The translations under genes and the position numbers were made by a program. Shown here one piece after another: positions 1 through 5,788 of a DNA stretch of 7,924 nt. Position 1 is the stretch's first letter; each line of letters begins with the position of its first letter. This DNA comes from Euryarchaeota archaeon UBA10 (GTDB lineage Archaea > Thermoplasmatota > Poseidoniia > Poseidoniales > Poseidoniaceae): the NCBI GenBank assembly GCA_002498185.1, contig DAGO01000096.1, forward strand, positions 1-7,924. Direction: 5' to 3'. The notes under the pieces were generated by a model, which had not been told where the DNA came from, did not search any database, and worked only from the letters and a program-made list of their open reading frames with translations.

Positions 1-111
1 ATTGCAGATTCATCAAAGAAACGTAGTGGCCAAAACAATCACGACGACCATTACGGATATGGAATGCTGCAAATGGACGCTTTAATCGATGCCACAGCAC
101 CTAGTTCTTAG
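1..111 (+). CDS. 3' end of a subtilisin-like (S8) protease gene, partial
   Basis: The first forward frame is open from base 1 and encodes 36 residues before a TAG at 109-111. The visible tail contains GQNNHDDHYGYGMLQMDALI. This resembles the last helix region of subtilase catalytic domains, where a YGYG-like turn precedes a helix that packs on the domain. If so, the catalytic Asp, His and Ser lie upstream of the window and cannot be checked. The protein ends about ten residues after this motif, so no C-terminal sorting or P-domain follows. Its last 11 bp overlap the end of the convergent methyltransferase-like gene. The family call rests on one short motif; the reading frame itself is better supported than the name. 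Confidence 0.5.
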   Translation: MADSSKKRSGQNNHDDHYGYGMLQMDALIDATAPSS

Positions 112-781
112 GCAACCAAGCTACAATAGTACCGCCGAATAGTGGTGCGAATGCTAAATGATGTGATTCGTTAGATTCACGTATCAAATCCATCCATTTG
201 TTGAATCCAATAACCTCTGGATCATCTTCTTCTCTATCACCGACAGGAGGTGTCGGTTCAACACTAAACAACACTCCATTATTTGTCAATAATGGTAACA
301 TTGCAGTGATATCCTCTGCTAACCTATCCATAGGTGCATCAACGATAATTGCTTCAGCAGACTCTAGCATAGGAGAGTCTCCTGTTTTGGATATCTTCCA
401 GGCCTTGAGCTCACTCGTAAGCAAACTCGGAGAGCCAACCTTGATGCTTGTTGGAACTGAAGAATATCTCTGACAAAGACGGGTTAGAATCACCGCAAAT
501 CGGTTTCCTTCTTCGATAATTTGAAAATTTTCCAAATCATCTTTACCCTCATAGTGATCGAGAATCCAAGCGGTCAAGTGGCCGATAGAGGCTCCTGTGT
601 GAATGATGTTTTTTGGAGAAATTCTAGCGATAGCATCCCTAATTCTGCGACGAACTGAAATCGACCACGTTGTCAATCCCATGTGCTCAAGTTGCAAACC
701 AATATTTGCTGCAACTTCTGGCTCATCTCGAGAAAGTTCCTTGTCGGCAGCCAAAATCGCAGCCAACACTTCCTCGCGCAT
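101..781 (-). CDS. SAM-dependent methyltransferase-like protein (class I, O-methyltransferase type)
   Basis: This 226-residue protein reads as a class I Rossmann methyltransferase. A helical N-terminal part (about 1-55) is followed by strand-loop-helix motif I at 58-74, with HTGASIGHLT as a variant of the usual E/D-x-G-x-G-x-G. An acidic pair (E90, E91) sits after the second strand, where the SAM ribose is normally bound. IIVDAP (145-150) is the motif IV strand, and NNGVLFSV (167-174) matches the strand after motif V. The order resembles small-molecule O-methyltransferases of the catechol type, but the substrate is not predictable. Motif I lacks the normal acidic residue before the glycine and has Ala and Ile in the loop, so reduced or altered SAM binding is possible. 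The ATG at 781-779 is the first start after an in-frame TGA a few codons upstream. No Shine-Dalgarno precedes it, so the mRNA may be leaderless. Confidence 0.72.
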   Translation of the reverse strand: MREEVLAAILAADKELSRDEPEVAANIGLQLEHMGLTTWSISVRRRIRDAIARISPKNIIHTGASIGHLTAWILDHYEGKDDLENFQIIEEGNRFAVILTRLCQRYSSVPTSIKVGSPSLLTSELKAWKISKTGDSPMLESAEAIIVDAPMDRLAEDITAMLPLLTNNGVLFSVEPTPPVGDREEDDPEVIGFNKWMDLIRESNESHHLAFAPLFGGTIVAWLPKN

Positions 782-872
782 GTATGGCGCTCAGGACACC
801 ACTTGACAAGTCTTCGCATTTGCCGACAGACTCAAAGGTGACTGGCATGGCCGTCATTATGGAGGGTAAGTC
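782..872. promoter_or_regulatory. divergent spacer between methyltransferase-like and zinc-protein genes
   Basis: This 91-bp spacer must hold the 5' ends of two divergent genes. I see no convincing TATA box in either direction. The only clear signal is GGAGGG at 861-866, six nucleotides before the ATG at 873, which is a good Shine-Dalgarno for the plus-strand gene. The minus-strand gene has no such signal. Confidence 0.4.
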
Positions 873-1634
873 ATGGATGATGAATACGTCGAGGAAGATT
901 TTGTCGAAAATGTCACTGATTGCCCTGGCTGCGGAGAATACTGCGGACACGAAATCCTCAAGGAAAAGAAAGCAGGAAATGGAACTGATTACCTGCTTAA
1001 ATGTGAGGAATGTGGTCACGTCCATACTGTCCAAATCCGTCCACCCCGCCCAATTACAATCCCATTCATTTTGAGTGAAGGCGCACATTCTAGGGTTGCA
1101 GATATCGAAATCGATGATGATGAAGAATTGCATGTCGGTGACATCTTCGAACACGATGATGCCAGTTGGGAAATTAATCGTGTAGAGACAAAAACTGGCA
1201 ACTCACGCAGAAAATTAATCGCCTCAAAAATTGGAAGAGCAAACGCAGTACGTTCAGATGTAGTCATGGTTAGACTCACTCTAACTCGTGGAGAGTTTTC
1301 CGATAGCGACTCAATATTTGTTGAAAGAGAGAAGATGTTCAAGGCAGGTTCGATAATGGAGCATAACGGTTCAAAGTGGAAAATCAGAGCCATCCACACA
1401 GGAGCTGGAAGAACGATGACAGGAAGAGTCCCTGCCCACGACATCAAGAGAATTTACTTGCATGAACCTCCTAGGCCCGAGGAGAATATTCCACGCACAC
1501 CTCGTGAACGACGACAAGCTTGGAAAGAAGGACGACTAGGTGACAACCCCAATCCAATTGTACCTGACGCTGAAAAATCTGGTAAGCCAAAGCAGCAAAG
1601 GCAAGGTCGCCGTCAGAAAAAGAAGCGTAATTGA
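873..1634 (+). CDS. HVO_0476-family (COG1326-type) archaeal zinc finger protein
   Basis: The protein has 253 residues. An acidic N-terminus leads into a zinc ribbon formed by CPGC (17-20) and CEEC (44-47), with an extra C24 and a GHVH segment after the second knuckle. This matches the archaea-specific HVO_0476/COG1326 family, which has no established function. After the ribbon, two similar beta-rich units are visible: VGDIFEHDDASWEINRVET (88-106) and AGSIMEHNGSKWKIRAIHT (158-176). They share the pattern G-x-I-x-E-H-x-x-x-x-W-x-I and look like an internal duplication. The C-terminus from about 208 is very basic and low in complexity (for example RQGRRQKKKRN), which suggests binding to nucleic acid or the ribosome; that role is inference. 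A Shine-Dalgarno (GGAGGG, 6-nt spacing) supports the ATG start. The TGA stop touches the stop of the convergent proline dehydrogenase gene with no gap. Confidence 0.85.
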   Translation: MDDEYVEEDFVENVTDCPGCGEYCGHEILKEKKAGNGTDYLLKCEECGHVHTVQIRPPRPITIPFILSEGAHSRVADIEIDDDEELHVGDIFEHDDASWEINRVETKTGNSRRKLIASKIGRANAVRSDVVMVRLTLTRGEFSDSDSIFVEREKMFKAGSIMEHNGSKWKIRAIHTGAGRTMTGRVPAHDIKRIYLHEPPRPEENIPRTPRERRQAWKEGRLGDNPNPIVPDAEKSGKPKQQRQGRRQKKKRN

Positions 1635-2654
1635 TCACGGCCTATTCGTCCATGGCATCAAGAACGCTTTAGCAACTTGAGTGCCAATAGTGGGGTTCTC
1701 TTTCAATCTTCGAATAGAGTATTCGTACCATTTTTCTCCGTACGGAATGTAGACCCGAGTCCTGTGACCTTTTGCACACAACTTACGCCGCATTGGACCC
1801 CTAACACCTAGAAGCATTTGGAATTCATAACCTGGGCCTTTTTGCCTTCTTTTTGGACCAGCATTCTCTCGTGGGTCATCATTGTTGGGCCCCATTCCCC
1901 TTTTTTCGAGAGCAGTAAGAGTGTGATTAATCACAGGGTGGTCATGGCTTGCGATTCCGACATAAGCTCCAGAATCTAGCATTGCATCGATAGATTGGTT
2001 TGTAGCATCGATGATTGGTTGGCGCTCTGTATGAGAAATTTCAGAAGGTTCTAGATAGATTCCCTTACAGATTCTGTAATCCGCATTTGGTCCTAATTTC
2101 TCGGCTACATTTTGGATATCATCTAGAGTGCGGAATAGGCGGCCTTGCAATACAACTCCAACATTTGTCAAGCCTTTTTCATGCATCTCTAACATGACCT
2201 GAATTGTATCATCTGTAACTCTGTGGTCTTCCATATCTAATCGTACAAACATGTCATGACCGTGTGCCATTCGAACAAGAGTTTCGATATTTTCCATCCC
2301 TTTCTCTCTATCCAGAAGAAGTCCAAACGCAGTGGGCTTGATAGACAAATTAGAATCGAAATCATTCTCGATAATTGCAGTTACAACACGTTTGTATTCT
2401 TCTAAGAAAAAGGTTGCTTCTTCCATTGAACTTATTTCCTCACCGAGAACATCGATGGTGAAACATGCTCCCTCTTTCGATAAACGGTGCATCACTTTAA
2501 CGGCATCTTGTAATCTTGGCCCTGCCACATATCGTCGACTAACCCAGCCAACGAACCATCGTGGCATCCTGATGGTCATCGCGACCACCATGCGTGAGAA
2601 CCACCCGACCATGCATGTTCCTAGCAACGGAGATTCTTGACCGTTTTCATCCAA
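1635..2654 (-). CDS. proline dehydrogenase (FAD-dependent, monofunctional)
   Basis: This enzyme would oxidise L-proline to 1-pyrroline-5-carboxylate, using FAD and passing electrons to the membrane quinone pool (EC 1.5.5.2). The PRODH TIM-barrel motifs appear in order: DVLGE (68-72), SIKPTAFG (104-111), VRLDMED (137-143), VVLQGRLFRT (167-176), KGIYLEP (197-203), ASHD (235-238), YEFQMLLG (276-283). The C-terminal substrate helix VYIPYGEKWYEYSIRRLKEN (301-320) carries the paired arginines that bind the proline carboxylate in this family. Length is normal for single-domain enzymes. No pyrroline-5-carboxylate dehydrogenase is fused or adjacent. The stated start is a TTG (2654-2652) inside the end of dtdA, giving an 8-bp overlap. 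In-frame ATGs at 2612 (preceded by AGGA) and 2591 are credible alternatives, since the first conserved family residues (YVAG, 42-45) lie after both. A hydrophilic stretch rich in Asn, Pro and Arg at about 252-275 looks like an insertion. Confidence 0.93.
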   Translation of the reverse strand: MDENGQESPLLGTCMVGWFSRMVVAMTIRMPRWFVGWVSRRYVAGPRLQDAVKVMHRLSKEGACFTIDVLGEEISSMEEATFFLEEYKRVVTAIIENDFDSNLSIKPTAFGLLLDREKGMENIETLVRMAHGHDMFVRLDMEDHRVTDDTIQVMLEMHEKGLTNVGVVLQGRLFRTLDDIQNVAEKLGPNADYRICKGIYLEPSEISHTERQPIIDATNQSIDAMLDSGAYVGIASHDHPVINHTLTALEKRGMGPNNDDPRENAGPKRRQKGPGYEFQMLLGVRGPMRRKLCAKGHRTRVYIPYGEKWYEYSIRRLKENPTIGTQVAKAFLMPWTNRP

Positions 2655-3561
2655 TGATTTCGGCTCTTTTCAACAATGGAACATCTAATTCTTCTAACAA
2701 TTCACGAATCGCTTGCCTTTGCCAGCCCTTGAACGCCTTTTTGTCCATGCTGCAGACCACCTCTCCACCGGGGAATGCAGATTTGGTAGATGAGATGGCC
2801 TTGCGTATGCTATTTTCCCACATTCCGGTAACATTGTCATTTTCATCTTTTGAAAATGGCAGAGCATATGTTGCAAGCATGTGTCCAATCCAAACATCCT
2901 CATGGGATGCTAAGAGATTGCCCCTAGGTGCATAGTGTCCACCACCTAAAGTCACAACAACACGACCATTACCTTCCCAGTTTCCTAATCCTATACCTCC
3001 ATCAAGACCTAAGCCTCGATAGATAATTCCAGCCAACAATTTAGCTGCACCAATATGGCCCCACGTCTCTGAGGTAGAACCTATTTCGATGAATAATGAA
3101 GGAGTCTCGATCCAAGGCCCATGGTGAGTTGTCTCTAGAGATAGGTCGAACTCATCCATATCGACAGCCACCCGATTTAATTCACGCCACCATGCAGCAA
3201 TTCTAGGATTGGGTGGAGGACAGTCTGCCGCTCTACCACCGTATTCTGGAACATCATCATAGGGAACTTGCATTGTACCTATAGGGTGAAGTGTAAGCGA
3301 AGCGTTTCCGCTTGCAGCAGAATGACGGGACGGGAAAATGACCTCACTAGGAGTTTCACCAGTTGCTTTGTACCATCTTTTGTCGAGATCGTCTTCCCAC
3401 AAGCATCCATCTCTTACCCACCACATTCGAGCATGCTTGTAAGAATACGCAGGCATCCCTTCAACTGAGCCAATTTCTTGCCAATCGCATAATTTTAGCA
3501 ACTCATCGGCTTGGTTTGTCGAAGCAATGTCGCCTCCTGAAACCAAAATTAGGCTGACCAT
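2647..3561 (-). CDS. dtdA: D-aminoacyl-tRNA deacylase, archaeal/plant DtdA type
   Basis: DtdA hydrolyses the ester bond of D-aminoacyl-tRNAs and so keeps D-amino acids out of translation (EC 3.1.1.96). It is the archaeal replacement for bacterial Dtd and is homologous to plant GEK1. Diagnostic segments are PSRH (77-80), LTLHPIG (89-95), ETTHHGP (143-149), FIEIGSTSETW (157-167) and GGGHYAPR (206-213). The conserved histidines fall in the expected zinc/active-site positions. The C-terminal helical end (274-304) retains KKAF and a Leu-rich helix. At 304 residues it is slightly longer than typical members. The ATG at 3561 has no Shine-Dalgarno. An AATAAA stretch about 20-25 nt upstream would suit the TATA position of a leaderless transcript. 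It is the first gene of a probable two-gene unit with proline dehydrogenase, whose frame begins inside its last codons. Confidence 0.93.
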   Translation of the reverse strand: MVSLILVSGGDIASTNQADELLKLCDWQEIGSVEGMPAYSYKHARMWWVRDGCLWEDDLDKRWYKATGETPSEVIFPSRHSAASGNASLTLHPIGTMQVPYDDVPEYGGRAADCPPPNPRIAAWWRELNRVAVDMDEFDLSLETTHHGPWIETPSLFIEIGSTSETWGHIGAAKLLAGIIYRGLGLDGGIGLGNWEGNGRVVVTLGGGHYAPRGNLLASHEDVWIGHMLATYALPFSKDENDNVTGMWENSIRKAISSTKSAFPGGEVVCSMDKKAFKGWQRQAIRELLEELDVPLLKRAEIIG

Positions 3562-3625
3562 GGGATGGCGTGCAGATGATGTTTATTGAAGGAATTGTTA
3601 CATTCCTCTTCCATTTGGCACAATC
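3562..3625. promoter_or_regulatory. divergent promoter spacer between dtdA and the propeller-like gene
   Basis: This 64-bp spacer separates two divergent starts, neither with a Shine-Dalgarno. On the minus strand, CAATAAACA (about 3580-3588) ends roughly 20 nt before the dtdA ATG, close to where a TATA box lies for leaderless archaeal mRNAs. On the plus strand the same A/T patch (TTTATTGA) lies about 40 nt before the ATG at 3626. One shared A/T element could therefore serve both genes. This is position and composition only. Confidence 0.35.
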
Positions 3626-4489
3626 ATGTCGAACGCTCCGTGGAGGATATTCCATCACGACGGGAGTGAAATCATCATCGATGTAGATGGCGGAATTACG
3701 ATTGACGGACATACTGCATCACCGTTCCCAACAGACATTACACATGCTGCAATGTGTGATGAGGGATTGGTTGCAACATGGGTAGATCACGAGTTACGAT
3801 TGGCAAGAATGGCACTTTTGCCACTGACCGAGAAATTGGAGGATGGTATTACAAAAGCTGAACTTAGACTTAGTCGCAATACAGCAATGGTCACTGGAGC
3901 AACATGGTGCCACATAATTGATGCAGAACCTTTGGCACTCTGCGCAAGGGATGACAAAATTATCTTCGCACTTTGGATGCGAGGACTGTATTGTGTCGAC
4001 TCACAGGATAACGAAGTTTGGAGGTTGCCACTATTCGAATCCAGAGAAAAGGCCCCGCCAAGGTCTGATGAAATTGCAGCCATTTCAATCCTTGAAGAAA
4101 ATGTCGTAGTATGGACAAGAGGAGGTAAATATCGTAAAATATCGCTCAATAGTGGCGAAATAATGGTTGAAAAAACACTTGAGATTGAATGCGATCTAGA
4201 AGATGTTTTCAACCACGGAGAAAAGTTCCTACTATCGTCAAAAGATGGTTGGACGTGGGAGTTCGAAAATGGGCAAATTACAGTCGCACGAAAATTACGG
4301 GGAACTATTCAAGACGCAATTTTCGATGGCGATGATTGGAGAATAATCTCATGGAGAGATGACCTAATGTTACGAGGGGAGTCTGTACGTAGAAACGACC
4401 TTGGTGTACAACTAATCAAAAAAGACGATGTCTGGATGGTACTAGATAATCAAGGCAACTTTAGTTGCCACATGAGTGAATCTGAATAA
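3626..4489 (+). CDS. uncharacterised Trp-rich, beta-propeller-like protein
   Basis: I do not recognise this 287-residue protein as a named family. It has no signal peptide and no membrane segment, so it is probably cytoplasmic. It has eleven tryptophans. Short beta-strand units recur, alternating hydrophobic runs with D/N-G or D-x-x turns: IFALWMRGLYCVDSQDNEVW (113-132), VVVWTRGGKYRKISLNSGEI (160-179), FLLSSKDGWTWEFENGQI (201-218), and WRIISWRDDLMLRGE (238-252). This is the look of PQQ- or WD-like propeller blades, with too few full blades for a complete seven-bladed ring. The N-terminal HDGSEIIIDVDGGITIDG (11-28) fits the same style. The gene is divergent from dtdA and convergent with rps27ae, with no bases between the two stops. 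Antisense frames here lack recognisable domains, whereas this frame is open throughout. Fold is inference; function is unknown. Confidence 0.75.
   Translation: MSNAPWRIFHHDGSEIIIDVDGGITIDGHTASPFPTDITHAAMCDEGLVATWVDHELRLARMALLPLTEKLEDGITKAELRLSRNTAMVTGATWCHIIDAEPLALCARDDKIIFALWMRGLYCVDSQDNEVWRLPLFESREKAPPRSDEIAAISILEENVVVWTRGGKYRKISLNSGEIMVEKTLEIECDLEDVFNHGEKFLLSSKDGWTWEFENGQITVARKLRGTIQDAIFDGDDWRIISWRDDLMLRGESVRRNDLGVQLIKKDDVWMVLDNQGNFSCHMSESE
4454..4469. repeat. perfect inverted repeat at the convergent 3' ends
   Basis: GGCAACT (4454-4460) and AGTTGCC (4463-4469) form a perfect 7-bp stem around two bases. It lies inside the last codons of the propeller-like gene and about 20 nt beyond the rps27ae stop. 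It could form a 3'-end hairpin on either transcript. No long T-run follows on either strand, so a classic intrinsic terminator is not supported, and a 7-bp repeat can arise by chance in a window of this length. Confidence 0.35.
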
Positions 4490-4657
4490 TCACTCAATCT
4501 TGACTGTGTATCCACAGCGGCCACACGATTTGCGGTCTTTGTGAACTGCGAGGAAAACACCCGGCCCACATGTAGGGCAGAACTCTGCCTTACGGACAAG
4601 CTTACCGTCTTCAACACCATATTTGGACCATTTTGCACTGGCATTTGGACTGGACAT
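4490..4657 (-). CDS. rps27ae: 30S ribosomal protein S27ae
   Basis: This 55-residue protein is the archaeal S27ae, a zinc-ribbon protein of the small ribosomal subunit near the beak/head. The sequence runs KWSKYGVEDGKLVRKAEF (9-26), then the zinc ligands CPTC (27-30) and CGRCGY (45-50). Four cysteines in two CxxC pairs are as expected, and the length is typical. The start is ambiguous between ATG 4657-4655 and an adjacent in-frame ATG at 4660-4658. These give a 1-nt or 4-nt overlap with rps24e and both are served by GGAGGTGA at 4664-4671. The overlap indicates translational coupling as the last gene of the rpo7 operon. The TGA stop directly abuts the TAA of the convergent gene. The gene is too short for many length cut-offs and is easily missed. 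Confidence 0.95.
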   Translation of the reverse strand: MSSPNASAKWSKYGVEDGKLVRKAEFCPTCGPGVFLAVHKDRKSCGRCGYTVKIE

Positions 4658-4998
4658 CATTCCTCACCTCCAGAAACATCTTCTGATTCGGCTGGTGCCT
4701 CTTCAGGTTCAGCGCTTGCGGAACGAAGTTCAGCATATCTTTCATGCATGTAAGTTGGTTCAACTTTCATCGATTCCTTGTCAGAATAAACCAGTCCTAG
4801 TCCTGTAGTAGAACCCATTCCGAATCTGGTTTTTACATTCTTAATTACGATAAATTCACGATTGGAACCTGGTTCAATAGAAGCAATTCCATTCAGCATT
4901 TCTGCACGAGAAGGAGTTGCTGCACCTTCGTGGTTCCAGCGGAATTCAATCTCGACTCTGTTCAACAGTGGGTTTTCCTTACGGTCAATAATTTCCAT
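4657..4998 (-). CDS. rps24e: 30S ribosomal protein S24e
   Basis: This 113-residue protein is archaeal/eukaryotic-type S24e of the small subunit. It begins with the typical strand and loop RKENPLLNRVEIEF (6-19). TPSRAEML (28-35) follows, then the conserved TRFGMGSTTGLGLVYSD (57-73). A short acidic C-terminal extension (about 95-113, rich in Glu, Ala and Ser) goes beyond the usual core of about 95-100 residues. The ATG at 4998 has a clear GGAGG at 5006-5010 with a 7-nt spacer. It follows spt4 after 13 nt and overlaps rps27ae by 1-4 nt. Its final codons (GGA GGT GAG GAA) are also the Shine-Dalgarno of rps27ae. Confidence 0.95.
   Translation of the reverse strand: MEIIDRKENPLLNRVEIEFRWNHEGAATPSRAEMLNGIASIEPGSNREFIVIKNVKTRFGMGSTTGLGLVYSDKESMKVEPTYMHERYAELRSASAEPEEAPAESEDVSGGEE
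4664..4671 (-). promoter_or_regulatory. Shine-Dalgarno of rps27ae, embedded in the rps24e 3' end
   Basis: On the minus strand this reads GGAGGTGA, 3 nt (from its last base) upstream of the ATG at 4660 and 6 nt upstream of the ATG at 4657. It is a near-ideal match to the archaeal 16S rRNA 3' end and supports coupled translation with rps24e. Confidence 0.8.
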
Positions 4999-5011
4999 TT
5001 CTATTCCTCCT

Positions 5012-5215
5012 TCAACGGATGTTCACCTTGAGTGCGTAATTTCCGGGGTACTCAATATTGAGTCGCTTTGCTATTTCGGAGCGAGCTGGATCCATTATCA
5101 CGACATATCCTGTCCAATCCGAGGAAACCGGAGAGGATGGGCAACTCGCACATTGGTCTATGCCATCGGCGAGTATAATGTGACATTCGTTACATGCAAA
5201 AGGGTTTTTTGGCAT
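5012..5215 (-). CDS. spt4: transcription elongation factor Spt4 / RNA polymerase subunit E''
   Basis: This 67-residue protein is archaeal Spt4 (RpoE''), the zinc-binding partner of Spt5. The pair clamps RNA polymerase over DNA and increases processivity. Zinc ligands are C8 and C11 (ACNEC) and C22 and C25 (CASC). The conserved core SSDWTGYVVIMDPARSEIAK (31-50) is followed by the typical ending NYALKVNIR. Length is normal. The ATG at 5215 is preceded by GGAGAGTGA, with its GGAG about 9 nt upstream in the 17-nt gap after rpo7. An out-of-frame ATG overlaps the start (ATGAATG) but opens nothing useful. The gene sits between rpo7 and rps24e. In many euryarchaea a DUF359 (GTP-dependent dephospho-CoA kinase) gene lies between spt4 and rps24e; it is absent here. 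Confidence 0.95.
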   Translation of the reverse strand: MPKNPFACNECHIILADGIDQCASCPSSPVSSDWTGYVVIMDPARSEIAKRLNIEYPGNYALKVNIR

Positions 5216-5232
5216 TCATTCACTCTCCTAAT

Positions 5233-5784
5233 TCAACTTTGGTCCTCATAAATCCAATCATGACTTCCCAAGCCAGTTTGCTTGCAAGTCAGACCAATCT
5301 TTGAACGACGTGGATCACTTGTATCCGGGGATAGGGAAACGATTCTTGCTCGGACTGAACTTCCGACTCCCAACTTGCGGCCACTTTGGCGACCCTCTAG
5401 AAGCCCCATGCCAGCGTTGATGTCAACGTGATCTTCCATGATTTGTGATTTGTGAAGAAGAGCTTCCATTGGGCCGATTCTCACGAATGCTCCGAAGTCA
5501 TTGACTTCAGAAACTGCACCTTCAACAACCTCGTAGTCATCAATGCAGAATAGCACTGCATCGAAACGAACTCTCTGGTAGATTGCACCATCGCCGTGAA
5601 TAATTCGCCCTCTGTCGATTGGCTCGTGATTTGAAGTTACCAAAACGAAGCGGTTATTGTCATCAAATCGACCTTCGAATGCGGATGCAGCCAAACGGTC
5701 AATGTGCTCGTTTAGTGACTTATCCTTGCGGATGTACTCCGCAGGGATACGAATAGTGTCCTCTTTAGTGACGACTTTGTACAT
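5233..5784 (-). CDS. rpo7: DNA-directed RNA polymerase subunit Rpo7 (RpoE')
   Basis: This 183-residue protein is the archaeal Rpb7 homologue. It forms the RNA polymerase stalk with Rpo4 and binds emerging RNA. The N-terminal RNP-like domain (1-80) has the standard start MYKVVTKEDTIRIP and the signature GRIIHGDGAIYQRVRFDAVLF (59-79). The S1/OB domain (about 84-168) contains VVEGAVSEVNDFGAFVRIGP (86-105), LLHKSQI (109-115), SSVRARIVSLS (142-152) and KIGLTCKQTGLG (162-173). The chain ends with the usual W-I-x-E tail. Length is typical. The ATG at 5784 follows a good Shine-Dalgarno (GAGGTGA, 5789-5795). It is the promoter-proximal gene of the rpo7-spt4-rps24e-rps27ae operon. The hairpin upstream at 5822-5856 may lie in its mRNA leader. 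Confidence 0.95.
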   Translation of the reverse strand: MYKVVTKEDTIRIPAEYIRKDKSLNEHIDRLAASAFEGRFDDNNRFVLVTSNHEPIDRGRIIHGDGAIYQRVRFDAVLFCIDDYEVVEGAVSEVNDFGAFVRIGPMEALLHKSQIMEDHVDINAGMGLLEGRQSGRKLGVGSSVRARIVSLSPDTSDPRRSKIGLTCKQTGLGSHDWIYEDQS

Positions 5785-5788
5785 TTTT

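Noticed and set aside
723..1154. Minus-strand open frame of 143 codons crossing the 781-873 spacer
   Set aside because: It overlaps both the methyltransferase-like start and the zinc-protein N-terminus, and shows no recognisable motif.
3787..4212. Minus-strand open frame of 141 codons opposite the propeller-like gene
   Set aside because: Ser-rich, low-information antisense frame with no start signals; the plus-strand frame is longer and has better strand-turn structure.
4450..4644. Minus-strand open frame of 64 codons over rps27ae
   Set aside because: It is a shifted frame of the real rps27ae, which is recognised by its two CxxC pairs and its Shine-Dalgarno.
4862..5251. Plus-strand open frame of 129 codons across rps24e and spt4
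   Set aside because: Antisense to two firmly identified genes and without domain features.
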